Below, piece after piece: positions 32,989-41,670 of a stretch of 64,000 nucleotides of DNA (its first letter is position 1; each line of letters opens with the position of its first letter). The position numbers were made by a program, and so were the translations under genes. The notes under the pieces are model-generated. The model did no database searches. It had not been told where the DNA came from and saw only the letters and a list, made by a program, of their open reading frames with translations. This DNA comes from Fibrobacter sp. (GTDB taxonomy: Bacteria > Fibrobacterota > Fibrobacteria > Fibrobacterales > Fibrobacteraceae): positions 1-64,000 of the forward strand of contig JAKSIL010000010.1 in NCBI GenBank assembly GCA_024398815.1, given 5' to 3'.

Positions 32989-34002
32989 ATGATCGCTCCT
33001 GCACAGCTAGTTTGGGTCGCGTCCATTCTCATATTGGGACTTATTTTGTTGGTGCTGATAGAAATTCATCGCAGCAACGAACGTCGCAACAATATGGTCA
33101 TGTTCGGTTCCGACGTGTTTGACGAGAAGGTCAAGGAGTATAACTTTTCCGAAAAGGAACAGCATACTCTTGAAAAGCTTGTCCGCGCGTCGAAATTCGA
33201 GAACAAGGATGCCGTGCTGAACTCGGCTGCGCTTTTTGAAACTGCGGTCACCGACTTTTACGAATACAGAAATGTTTTCGCCATTCGCGATGAAACCTTG
33301 GCTTCCGTTGAACTCCTTAGGGAGCAACTGGATTTTACGGCGAAAAATCCTTTGGCGATAGTTCGCTCGACGAGGCAGTTTGCGAAGGGCGACCGCATCG
33401 ATGTAATTCTTGAAAATAACGTTCGGTTGAAACATTCCGAAATCCTTTGGAAGAACGAAAAGGAGTGGGCTGTTTTGTACGACAACAGCCTGGGTCCTGC
33501 TTCGTCCTTTGTGGGTAAAAATATTAGGGTCCGTTGGACGAGGCCGGAAGATGCTGTTTATTCCACGGTGCTCTCGGTGCGTTCCGTAGGCCCCGGTGAA
33601 TTTGTGCTGGGGCACTCTACGAAACTTGAAAAGCAGCAGCTTCGTCGCTGGGTGCGTGAACAGGTGGATTTCCCCGTAAAGGCCACTTTTGCTGACGGGA
33701 ATACCTGTGATGGGCGCCTTTATGACCTATCTGCTGGCGGTATCCTGGTGGGACTTCCTGTGGATTGCCTGAGCGGTCAACATGTGAAAATTGATTTTGA
33801 ACTGCCGAGTTTTGGTGCGCAAAGCGTGGAAATCGAGATTTTGCGTAATATTGGCCATAAAAATCCTCAGTATCCCGACCTGTTTTCTTTGACGGCATCG
33901 TTCTCCGGAACCTTCGGTTGGACCCAGGAAATCGTGCTCCAGTACATTTTTGAGGTCCATAAGAATAGAAAAGCACAGGAAAAATCACAAAAAGTGACCT
34001 AA
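32989..34002 (+). CDS. Membrane-anchored PilZ-domain (c-di-GMP receptor-like) protein
   Basis: 337 residues. One N-terminal membrane helix (about 5-25) is followed by a mostly helical cytoplasmic part, a beta-rich YcgR-N-like domain (about 120-210) and a C-terminal PilZ domain. Its two c-di-GMP motifs are RRWVR (RxxxR) and DLSAGG ((D/N)xSxxG), both intact. Such proteins bind c-di-GMP and adjust motility or secretion. ATG 32989 has GAGGAG 9 bases upstream and is better than a TTG two codons earlier. It follows the pyr genes closely but is followed by the pil promoter, so a role in pilus control is plausible but not shown. Confidence 0.85.
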   Translation: MIAPAQLVWVASILILGLILLVLIEIHRSNERRNNMVMFGSDVFDEKVKEYNFSEKEQHTLEKLVRASKFENKDAVLNSAALFETAVTDFYEYRNVFAIRDETLASVELLREQLDFTAKNPLAIVRSTRQFAKGDRIDVILENNVRLKHSEILWKNEKEWAVLYDNSLGPASSFVGKNIRVRWTRPEDAVYSTVLSVRSVGPGEFVLGHSTKLEKQQLRRWVREQVDFPVKATFADGNTCDGRLYDLSAGGILVGLPVDCLSGQHVKIDFELPSFGAQSVEIEILRNIGHKNPQYPDLFSLTASFSGTFGWTQEIVLQYIFEVHKNRKAQEKSQKVT

Positions 34003-34038
34003 GTACTTAATTTTCAATGAGTTAGACGCATTTTCCGC

Positions 34039-34067
34039 TTGACATTTTGACTTTATAAAGGTAGAAT
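34039..34067 (+). promoter_or_regulatory. Sigma-70 promoter of the pilMNOPQ operon
   Basis: TTGACA (34039-34044), 17 bases, TAGAAT (34062-34067). Near-consensus, 34 bases before the pilM start. Confidence 0.8.
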
Positions 34068-34100
34068 TAGGGTAGTACTGTTTCCGATCGGAGTTTTATT

Positions 34101-35264
34101 TTGGCTTTAGGTTTGATTGCTCGAATTCGCGGTGAGCGCGAAACTGTTGGCTTAGATGTTGGCCATTACAGCATCAAATACGTGAAGGTTTTCCACAACA
34201 GTCGCGGCGGCAAGGTCGTTGTCGATGCTGACGTGGAACCTGTTCCCGATGGTGCTATCATAAATGGTGAAATCCAGCGCCGTGAAAGCGGGGATTCTCC
34301 GGTTGCCGCTGCGACAAAAGACAAGGCAGATAAAAAGCAGAAAGACGGCTATGAACTCTTGAGCGAGGCCATGGCCAAGCTGCTGGTTCGCCATCCTATC
34401 GACGATTCCGTCGACGTTGTCGCAAGTGTTAACTGCGGTGCCGGAGCCGGTGGCGTGCTGGTGGACCGCCTGTCGGTAAAGATTCCAAAGAATGGAAACG
34501 AAGCTGCCATTATTCTTCAGACCGCCCAGTCCCGTCCGCCCTTTGACGACCAGGACAACGTGGTTGACTACGATGTTTTTTCCCGCGATGCAGAAGAGGT
34601 GAGAGCCAATATTGTTGCTGCCAAGAACAACGTTTTGGACTCCTGGGCGCAGTTCTTTGCCATGAAGCGCATCAGGCTTTCTGCCATGGATGTGGATATT
34701 TTCGGCCTCGTAAATTCTTACACTGCCACTGCCAGTCCGGAAGATGTTCAGCAGACGGTCGCCATTGTAAGCATTGGCGAAAAGAAGATGAGCATTGCGT
34801 TTGTTCTGGCGGGCCAGTTCCACTCGATGCGTGCCATGACTGGCGGATCCCTTGATGTGCTTGAGGCGAAGCTCAATGACCAGTTGGGAATTGACGCTGC
34901 AAAGTGCCATGAAATTTTTGAAAAGGGCGACCTTAGCGTGGTGGACGGCTTCTCCGAAGCCGAAGTTGAAAACGTGATGAAACAGGGTTTCGAAGACTTG
35001 GTTAGCCAGATTGAATTTGGTATACGTTACTTCTCGTCGTCCGAAGACGCCCAGCCGTTGAACAAGATTTTGTTGGGCGGTGGTGGAGCTTCGATTCCTG
35101 GCCTCAAGGCATACATTGCCGAACGTCTTGAAATTGAAACGGATACGGTAAACCCGTTCCGCTATGTGGAATGCGATGCCAATGCTCTTGGAAAGGACGG
35201 CATTTCACTTGGCTTGTCTAACATTTATGCCCCGGCTCTGGGACTCGCGATGAGGAAGTTCTAA
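34101..35264 (+). CDS. pilM: Type IV pilus assembly protein PilM
   Basis: 387 residues, an actin-like ATPase on the cytoplasmic side of the pilus machine that binds the N-terminus of PilN. Visible are the phosphate-1 motif VGLDVGHYSIKYVKV, AIVSIGEKKMSIAFV, and the adenosine motif ILLGGGGASIPGLKAYI. The start is TTG 34101, since no ATG or GTG fits and CGGAG lies at the right distance. Its stop overlaps the pilN start (TAATG). A Lys/Asp-rich insertion of about 25 residues near position 65-90 is longer than in Thermus or Pseudomonas PilM. Confidence 0.9.
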   Translation: MALGLIARIRGERETVGLDVGHYSIKYVKVFHNSRGGKVVVDADVEPVPDGAIINGEIQRRESGDSPVAAATKDKADKKQKDGYELLSEAMAKLLVRHPIDDSVDVVASVNCGAGAGGVLVDRLSVKIPKNGNEAAIILQTAQSRPPFDDQDNVVDYDVFSRDAEEVRANIVAAKNNVLDSWAQFFAMKRIRLSAMDVDIFGLVNSYTATASPEDVQQTVAIVSIGEKKMSIAFVLAGQFHSMRAMTGGSLDVLEAKLNDQLGIDAAKCHEIFEKGDLSVVDGFSEAEVENVMKQGFEDLVSQIEFGIRYFSSSEDAQPLNKILLGGGGASIPGLKAYIAERLEIETDTVNPFRYVECDANALGKDGISLGLSNIYAPALGLAMRKF

Positions 35265-35887
35265 TGGCGGCAAAAAAAGCAAAGACAGTTGCAAAAGTTG
35301 AAAAGAGAGATCTTTGTATCGCGATTAACCTGCTTCCGCCGGAATATCGCAAAAAACAAAAGGATTTCTCCTGGTTTACGGACCGTCGCGTGATTTGGCC
35401 GGTGGTGGCGCTTATCGTTGTCATCGTGAGCGTTGCCATGCTGCAGGCTTTTACGGACGAATCTACCATGGCGTTGAACAATGAACTGGATCGCGTGAAG
35501 GCTGAAGTTGAACGCGAACGTCCGCTTCTTGCAAAGATAAGCGACCTGGAACAGAAACAGGGTGTCATCAATACAAAGATTCGCGCCCTCAAGTCCATTC
35601 AGGTGAGCAAGAAACGTTGGGTTATTTTGTTCGAAAATATTTCTTCTGTGCTTCCGCCAAACATGTGGCTTACCAGTGTTTCGCAGATAAATGAAAACGA
35701 TCTCGAAATGAAGGGCTCCACGTTTGACTTTTCCGAGGTTGCCGAATATATGGTAAAACTCGAAAAGCAGGTTAGCATTGACCATGTTTCTCTCGTGACC
35801 ATCGCTACGGTGAAAATCGACAACGAAGAAGCATACAACTTCACTATCAAGGTTGTCTTGAAGAAAGACCTGGGTATGGAGGGGTAA
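35264..35887 (+). CDS. pilN: Type IV pilus assembly protein PilN
   Basis: 207 residues, bitopic. The N-terminus carries CIAINLLPPEYRKK, the INLLP motif that docks into PilM. A membrane helix (about 45-65) and a coiled coil follow, then a ferredoxin-like periplasmic domain. It joins PilM in the cytoplasm to PilO and PilP in the periplasm. The start overlaps the pilM stop by one base and pilO begins just after it, so translation is coupled. Confidence 0.9.
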   Translation: MAAKKAKTVAKVEKRDLCIAINLLPPEYRKKQKDFSWFTDRRVIWPVVALIVVIVSVAMLQAFTDESTMALNNELDRVKAEVERERPLLAKISDLEQKQGVINTKIRALKSIQVSKKRWVILFENISSVLPPNMWLTSVSQINENDLEMKGSTFDFSEVAEYMVKLEKQVSIDHVSLVTIATVKIDNEEAYNFTIKVVLKKDLGMEG

Positions 35888-35888
35888 T

Positions 35889-36488
35889 ATGGGCAGTATT
35901 GACTTTAAAGACAAAAAGAACGTGTTCGCCATTGTAATAATACTTGCGATTCTTGGAATCGGTTATTTTGCGTACACGTATATGTGGGATCCGTTCGTCT
36001 TGGAACGCCAACGCTTGGAAGGTGAACTGAGCAACGCCCAGGCTGAATTGGACAAGATCAATGCGAAAAGGCATCGTGTATCTGAATTGGAACTGCAGCT
36101 TGTGCAGGCCGAGAAGGATTTCGAAAAACTCAAGGAAATGTTCCCTGAAGACGAAAAGGTGCCTCTGCGCTTGCAGGACCTTTACGCAGTGCTTCGCAGT
36201 TCGGGCGTGCAGATTCAGAAGTTCAATCCTGAAGGCAGCATGGAACGCGAACACTATATAGAGAACCGCTATTCCATCGCCGTGAATTCCGGTTACCACA
36301 TGCTGGGCTACCTGTTTGCAGAAATTGCGAACTTCAACTATCCGACCGCGATTTCGAACTTGAAGTTGGGCAGGTACTCGGGCATTGTCGCTGAATTGCA
36401 AAAGGCCGAAACACACGGCTGGACTCCTATTACGATTTCTGTTTCGTTTAATTTGACCACCTATACATCTAAGAAGGCTCCAAAATGA
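35889..36488 (+). CDS. pilO: Type IV pilus assembly protein PilO
   Basis: 199 residues. A membrane helix at about 12-32 (FAIVIILAILGIGYFAYTY), a coiled coil at 37-80 and a periplasmic ferredoxin-like domain match PilO, the heterodimer partner of PilN. Identification rests on this layout, the segment DFEKLKEMFPEDEKVPLRLQDL and the position between pilN and a PilP-like gene. Its stop TGA overlaps the ATG of the next gene by 4 bases. Confidence 0.88.
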   Translation: MGSIDFKDKKNVFAIVIILAILGIGYFAYTYMWDPFVLERQRLEGELSNAQAELDKINAKRHRVSELELQLVQAEKDFEKLKEMFPEDEKVPLRLQDLYAVLRSSGVQIQKFNPEGSMEREHYIENRYSIAVNSGYHMLGYLFAEIANFNYPTAISNLKLGRYSGIVAELQKAETHGWTPITISVSFNLTTYTSKKAPK

Positions 36489-38404
36489 TGAAGAACAAAT
36501 TTATTCTTTTGTTTCTGTTCGTCGCGGTAGCCGCAAATGCTACGCTTATCAAGGATGTGCGTTTTGACTGCGATTCGAAGAATTGCGCAGTGGCGTTCCA
36601 ATTTGAATCCGATAAGGATTTGCCGACGTTTTTCCAGAAATACGATGCCGGTGCCAAGAAATTGACTCTCGGCTTTTCGACGTCTGAGTTCGCCATGGGC
36701 GAAGGCGTGTACCAAGTGGATCCTTCTTCGGAATGGATTCGTTCCATGCGCGTTTACAAGGAACCTTATCGCGGCATTGATTTCCTTAAAATCGAGTGCG
36801 TCGTCGGTCCGTCGGTTTCCTCTGACAAAAACGACATCGGCCTTGTAAAGTCCAGTTTCCTGGTGAAGTTCAATGGCAATTCCGGCAAGTCCTGGACATT
36901 GTCCAAACTGTTCGCCGACCGCAAGAAGGCAGCCGAGAAGGCTTCCCTTGAAGAAAAGAAGCGCCTTGCCGAAGAAAAGAAAGCTGAAGAAAAGAAGGCT
37001 TTAGAAGAGAAGAAGGCTGCTGAAAAGTCTGCGAAGGAATCTGCTGCCGCTGAAAAGAAGCGCTTGGCCGAAGAGAAAAAGGCTGCAGAAAAGGCTGCCC
37101 TTGAAGAAAAGAAACGCAAGGCCGAAGAAAAGAAGGCCGCAGCAAAGGCCGCTCTCGAAGAGAAAAAGCGCCTCGCCGAAGAAAAGAAGGCTGCTGAGAA
37201 ACAGGCGCTAGAAGAAAAGAAGGCTGCAGCGAAGGCCGCCAAGGAAGAAGAAAAGCGCATTGCCGAAGAACAGAAGGCCATCGACAAGGCTATCAAGGAA
37301 GGCGGCAAGGTTTCTGCACTCTTGGCAAACATCAAGGAAATGACTGTCTTGATTGGTTCTGGAATGGAACAGTTCAGAATCGTTTCGGAATCTCCTGTCG
37401 AAATCCAGAATATCATTGGCCCGGACAAGGCTTCTGTTATCACGGTTGGCCTTGCTGGTCCCAAGAAATCGCCGGTGTTCAAGATTGGCGCAGGTTCCCT
37501 GGTCAAGTCGGTTTCCTGGGGTGCTAACGGCCTTAGAATCCAGCTTCAGAACGGCGCGAAGCCCGTAATGCTTGTGCAGGAAGGAACTCTTGTCTTGCAG
37601 ACTTCCGAAAACGCCATTAAAAAGGATGGCTTTGTTTTCTGGTCTGCCCGTCCGGACGGCATATATGTGCGTAATTGGATGAAGGGTAATGACGAAAAGC
37701 CGAATTTCGATACGTTCGTGAGCAAGTTTGAAAAGGACAGCAAAAAGCTCGTTTCCGGCTCGCAGACGTTCCACCTGCGCCCGGTTGTGCGTGAGTTGAT
37801 TGTCGTTGCCGACGAAACGGAATTCTATGCGGCTCCCAATGAAAATTCCCAGGTGCTTAACCGCGTAGTCTTTGGTGAACGTCTGGTAAGCCTTGACGTT
37901 TCCGGATTGTTCAGCAAGGTGCAGTACAACAATCGTGTAGGCTTTGTGAACAAGCGCGCCGTAAGTTACATGGATGAACTTTCTTCTGTGCAGGCTGAAC
38001 GCCTTAAACAGGTCGACAAGGAACGTGGCAATGCTTCTCTTGAAGGTGACGAAAATGCGAACCCCAACGGAAGCCAGCTTGACGGACTTTACGAAGACCG
38101 CGTCACGTACAGCTCCTTTGGCCGTCGCGATCCGTTCGTCGATATCAAGGGACTTGTCGAAGAAGGTATCAATATCGACCAGGTGGAACTTGTGGGTATC
38201 ATTTGGGAATCCGACATTCCCATGGCCATTCTTGTTGAATCCAAGAATCCGTCCGTTTCTTACACGCTTAAGGAAGGCGACAAGATTCTTAATGGCAAGG
38301 TTCTTAAAATTACACAAACTGATGTGCTCTTCCTTATTCAAGAATTTGGTGTGAGCCGTCGCTACTCTATGGGTCTTCCCGATAAATTTGGGGGTCAAAA
38401 GTGA
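36485..38404 (+). CDS. pilP: Large PilP-like pilus protein with coiled coil and SH3-like domain
   Basis: 639 residues, much longer than ordinary PilP (~170). Order: signal peptide ending ANAT; an AMIN-like beta domain (about 20-140); a charged Lys/Glu/Ala coiled coil (about 146-272) of repeats such as LAEEKKAAEKAALEEKKR; a second AMIN-like beta region (about 275-430); an SH3-like domain (about 437-500, VVADETEFYAAPNENS...RVGFVNKRAV); and a PilP domain (about 540-632) with GRRDPF and VELVGIIWES. PilP docks the inner-membrane PilN/O ring to the PilQ secretin. AMIN domains normally sit at the front of PilQ; here they seem moved into this protein. pilO and pilQ both overlap it by 4 bases. Confidence 0.85.
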   Translation: MMKNKFILLFLFVAVAANATLIKDVRFDCDSKNCAVAFQFESDKDLPTFFQKYDAGAKKLTLGFSTSEFAMGEGVYQVDPSSEWIRSMRVYKEPYRGIDFLKIECVVGPSVSSDKNDIGLVKSSFLVKFNGNSGKSWTLSKLFADRKKAAEKASLEEKKRLAEEKKAEEKKALEEKKAAEKSAKESAAAEKKRLAEEKKAAEKAALEEKKRKAEEKKAAAKAALEEKKRLAEEKKAAEKQALEEKKAAAKAAKEEEKRIAEEQKAIDKAIKEGGKVSALLANIKEMTVLIGSGMEQFRIVSESPVEIQNIIGPDKASVITVGLAGPKKSPVFKIGAGSLVKSVSWGANGLRIQLQNGAKPVMLVQEGTLVLQTSENAIKKDGFVFWSARPDGIYVRNWMKGNDEKPNFDTFVSKFEKDSKKLVSGSQTFHLRPVVRELIVVADETEFYAAPNENSQVLNRVVFGERLVSLDVSGLFSKVQYNNRVGFVNKRAVSYMDELSSVQAERLKQVDKERGNASLEGDENANPNGSQLDGLYEDRVTYSSFGRRDPFVDIKGLVEEGINIDQVELVGIIWESDIPMAILVESKNPSVSYTLKEGDKILNGKVLKITQTDVLFLIQEFGVSRRYSMGLPDKFGGQK

Positions 38405-40017
38405 AAAAGCTGATAAACATTCTTATGGTCCTGCTTCTGGTTGCAGGGTTTGCGACAGCCTGGGCTGCTCCTGCCGAGGGTTCTGTTGAACCCAACAAGA
38501 AGCTTTACGACTTTACCTTTGTCGACATGGACTACGAAGCCGTATTCCGCTCCCTGTCGGTTACAGCTGGCGTTGATATTTTGCTTGCTCCCGATGTCAA
38601 GGGCCGCATGAGCCTCAAGGTGACAAAGAAGACGTGGCAGGAAACTCTTGACATTATTTGCGATATCAATGAACTGACCTGGATCATTCAGGACAAGTAC
38701 ATTTCTATCCAGCGTCAGAGCACCTACCAGGCCAAGCAGAAGAAACTTGCCGACGAAGAAAAGCAGTTGGAAGATACTTCGCCGCTCGTTCGTAAGAACT
38801 TCCAGGTCCATCATGCCAAGGCCGAAGAATTGGTCAAGGTGCTCGAAAGCATGAAGAGCGGTCGTGGTCGTATTACCACGGTGGAACGCACGAACTCCAT
38901 CATCGTCTACGATACCGATGCCAAGATTGAACAGATGGAAAAGGCTTTGGGCGAATTGGATATCGAAACTCTGCAAATCATGATTACCGCAAAGCTCGTG
39001 GTGGTGAACAGCGAATTGGCTCGTGAACTGGGCGTCGACTGGACTGCATCCATGGGTAACGCTACCCTCACTCCGGGTGCTGCAACAGGAACCGCTGCAG
39101 CGACAAATCCGACAAGGGCTAGCGGCGTCATTCAGTCCTTCCCGAATAATGGCGTCACTCCGGCTGTCACGAATCCTTCTACCGCAATTTCTGCAAGCGT
39201 GCTCGACAACCATGTGCAGCTGGCCATTTCGAACTTGATGGGCGACGCTTCTACCGAAGTCTTGGCAAGCCCGCAGGTGTCCACTTTGGACAATACCGAA
39301 GCCCAGGTGTTCATGGGTGACAAGGTCTCCATTCGCGTTATCGACGATGACGGTGAATCTTCGACCCAGTTGGTTGAAACTGGTATCAAGCTGACGGTTA
39401 CTCCGCACGTCTCTGGCGACAACCGCATTTTGCTCGACCTCCATCCGGAAAACAACTCTTACCGCTATGACGACAAGGGCGAAGTCGTGATTTCTACTCA
39501 GGAAGCCAAGACCAAGGTCGTGGTGGCTGATGGTGAAACTGTTGTGATTGGTGGCCTTACCCGTAGCGAAAATTCCGAAGAAGAACGTGGTATCCCGTTC
39601 CTCAAGGATATTCCCATACTGGGTAATTTGTTCAAGTATTCCCGTACTTCCGTGGTCAAGAAGGACCTGGTCATCTTCGTGACTCCGCGTATCATTCGCA
39701 ACTATATTGGAAATATCGATATTTCGGAACCTGTCCAGGAAAGTGGCAATGAAGAAACGGCACCGCAGGCAAAGCCCGTACAGCAGGCTCCTGCCGCACA
39801 GCCCGTTCAGCAGCAACCGCAGCCGGCCCAGCAACCTGCACCTGCCGCTCAGCCTGCTCCTCAGGCAGCTCCGGCCCCTGCACAGCAACCTGCCGCACAG
39901 CCCGCCGCTGAACCTGCACAACAGCCTGCTGCACAACCCGCTCCGCAACAGGATCAGGCTCCCGCAGCTCCGGCGCCGGAACAGTCCGCCGAAGCCAATA
40001 ACGGCGACTGGGAATGA
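38401..40017 (+). CDS. pilQ: Type IV pilus secretin PilQ
   Basis: 538 residues, the outer-membrane channel of the pilus. It starts at GTG 38401, overlapping the previous stop (GTGA), and has a signal peptide ending WAAPAEG. N0 (about 35-105) and N1 (about 122-185) domains precede the secretin core, with LASPQVSTLDN and the closing VPFLKDIPILGNLFKYSRTS...LVIFVTPRII (actual sequence IPFLKDIP). AMIN domains, usual in PilQ, are absent, matching their presence in the PilP-like neighbour. The last ~90 residues are a Pro/Ala/Gln-rich low-complexity tail ending in GDWE, unusual for this family. A terminator follows. Confidence 0.92.
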   Translation: MKKLINILMVLLLVAGFATAWAAPAEGSVEPNKKLYDFTFVDMDYEAVFRSLSVTAGVDILLAPDVKGRMSLKVTKKTWQETLDIICDINELTWIIQDKYISIQRQSTYQAKQKKLADEEKQLEDTSPLVRKNFQVHHAKAEELVKVLESMKSGRGRITTVERTNSIIVYDTDAKIEQMEKALGELDIETLQIMITAKLVVVNSELARELGVDWTASMGNATLTPGAATGTAAATNPTRASGVIQSFPNNGVTPAVTNPSTAISASVLDNHVQLAISNLMGDASTEVLASPQVSTLDNTEAQVFMGDKVSIRVIDDDGESSTQLVETGIKLTVTPHVSGDNRILLDLHPENNSYRYDDKGEVVISTQEAKTKVVVADGETVVIGGLTRSENSEEERGIPFLKDIPILGNLFKYSRTSVVKKDLVIFVTPRIIRNYIGNIDISEPVQESGNEETAPQAKPVQQAPAAQPVQQQPQPAQQPAPAAQPAPQAAPAPAQQPAAQPAAEPAQQPAAQPAPQQDQAPAAPAPEQSAEANNGDWE

Positions 40018-40037
40018 TTTTTTGAAAAGTCAATCGT

Positions 40038-40065
40038 AAAAGCCCCGCTTCGGCGAGGCTTTTTT
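40038..40065 (+). terminator. Intrinsic terminator of the pil operon
   Basis: AAAGCC(C)CGC pairs with GGCG(A)GGCTTT around a TTC loop, then a T-run. Confidence 0.85.
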
Positions 40066-40103
40066 CGTTTTTGGAGTTGTCCTTTACAGAATGCTGCGAT
40101 GGA

Positions 40104-41072
40104 CTAGTGTATGACAAGCATGGCCAGCGCCAGTTCCTGCGAAATGCGTGTGCTGCAGGTTCCGTTCTTGAATTCTTCGTCCAATTCGGCTAGGCGTTTG
40201 ATGACCTTGCAAAGAATGGGTTTTCCCCAACGGCGCGCGCAGTCAGGGGCGCGTCCTTTTTTGTTGAAGATGAAGTCGTTTTTTCCGAGCGCTTCGGCGG
40301 CGTCCTTGGGCGACATTCCTCTTGAGAGAAGTGTCGAGTAGTTTAGAAGGTCTACGGCGTAGCGGTAAAGGGATCCTTCGATTTGTATGGCGCTTACGCC
40401 GCGGTTCAAAAGGTCGTTTAAAGTGCGGGTGTAGGCTTTTGCATCGCGCATGCCGAAGGAATCGTTGATTTCGTACGATGCCATTTCACGGCGCGGGACG
40501 ACCATCGTGCGGACCATTTCGGCTGTGATTTTTTTGCAGTCCGGGGCGAAAAGCAGAATCTTTTCGATTTCGTCGCACACGATTTTTGTGTCGGTTCCGA
40601 GAGCTTCGGCGAGATACTGGCAGGCGTCGTTTTCTATGGCTTTATTGAAATGGGTCGGGACAGCCGAGTAAATCCATTCAGCCATTTTGTACTGCTTCGG
40701 AACATCGTACTTTTGGATTTCGCCTGCCGCCTTGAGTGCCTTGAACAGTTCGCCTCTCGCGTCGAGTTTGCTGAATTCAAAGAGAAGTTTGCACTGCGGC
40801 TTGTGGTTGAGCCATTTTGCGAGCGCGTTCGTGTCGTCTGCTTTCAAATCTTCAGCCTTGCGTACTACGACCACCTGTTCGGGGGCGAACATCGAGACGG
40901 AGTCGCAGGCGGTAATCACCGCATCGGCGATGGACGGTATATTCACGTCGGTAGCAAACAGGATTTGCTTGGCCAGCGGGTCGTTCCGCCGGTCGCCAAG
41001 AGCATCGTCAAGGAATTTGTCGATGCACTTTTCCTTGGTAAAATCGTCTTCTCCGATGAGGGTGACTATCAT
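40104..41072 (-). CDS. holA: DNA polymerase III delta subunit
   Basis: 322 residues. It opens the sliding clamp as part of the clamp loader during replication. Family traits are the start TLIGEDDFTKEKCIDKFL, the middle SVSMFAPEQVVVVRKAE, a helical AAA+-like lid around EIEKILLFAP, and the C-terminal collar helices. Sequence similarity among HolA proteins is low, but the order of segments is consistent. It sits 9 bases after greA and both lie on the minus strand, so greA-holA is an operon. It converges with pilQ. Confidence 0.85.
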   Translation of the reverse strand: MIVTLIGEDDFTKEKCIDKFLDDALGDRRNDPLAKQILFATDVNIPSIADAVITACDSVSMFAPEQVVVVRKAEDLKADDTNALAKWLNHKPQCKLLFEFSKLDARGELFKALKAAGEIQKYDVPKQYKMAEWIYSAVPTHFNKAIENDACQYLAEALGTDTKIVCDEIEKILLFAPDCKKITAEMVRTMVVPRREMASYEINDSFGMRDAKAYTRTLNDLLNRGVSAIQIEGSLYRYAVDLLNYSTLLSRGMSPKDAAEALGKNDFIFNKKGRAPDCARRWGKPILCKVIKRLAELDEEFKNGTCSTRISQELALAMLVIH

Positions 41073-41081
41073 TTGAGACGA

Positions 41082-41546
41082 TTACTTGAAATCAATGATT
41101 TCGAACTTGTTGATGCCCTTGGGGGTGGTCACTTCGACCACGTCGCCTCTTTTTTTGCCCATGAGGGCAGAACCGATGGGGCTCTTGGTGCTAATCTTGC
41201 CGTTGAGCACGTCGACGCTTTCGGGACTGACCAACTGGTAGACGACGTCTTTCTTCGTCTTGAGGTTCTTTACGGTAACGGTAGCTCCGAAAAGGACTGT
41301 TTCTGAGTTCGGGTCGAATTCCATGATGATGGCATTGGAAATCTGGTCTTCCAGCTTCGGAATCTCGGCGTCGATATGTGCCAGGAGTTCCTTTGCGGCA
41401 TGGTATTCTGCATTTTCACTAAGGTCGCCCTGCTTGCGGGCTTCTTCCATTTCTTCTACGACACGGGGACGTTCCGTTCTCTTGAGGAAGTTGTAACGTT
41501 CGACCATTTTGTCGTAGGATTCTTTTGTATAAGGTGTTCTAGACAT
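41082..41546 (-). CDS. greA: Transcription elongation factor GreA
   Basis: 154 residues. An N-terminal coiled coil with the acidic-tip sequence GDLSENAEYHAAKE (residues ~40-53) inserts into the RNA polymerase channel to promote cleavage of backtracked RNA. A C-terminal FKBP-like domain with SPIGSALMGKKRGDVVEV follows. The length and both motifs match GreA exactly. It is first in greA-holA and diverges from argJ across about 125 bases. Confidence 0.96.
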   Translation of the reverse strand: MSRTPYTKESYDKMVERYNFLKRTERPRVVEEMEEARKQGDLSENAEYHAAKELLAHIDAEIPKLEDQISNAIIMEFDPNSETVLFGATVTVKNLKTKKDVVYQLVSPESVDVLNGKISTKSPIGSALMGKKRGDVVEVTTPKGINKFEIIDFK

Positions 41547-41670
41547 GCCTTTAAATTAGAATTTTTTTTATTACTAGGATTATCGAATAATGCCGTAGGC
41601 AGTGTTTTTTGATATATTTGATATGGAAATTTAAGACTGCCCGGTGTGGCGGCGTAAAATAGGAGATACT

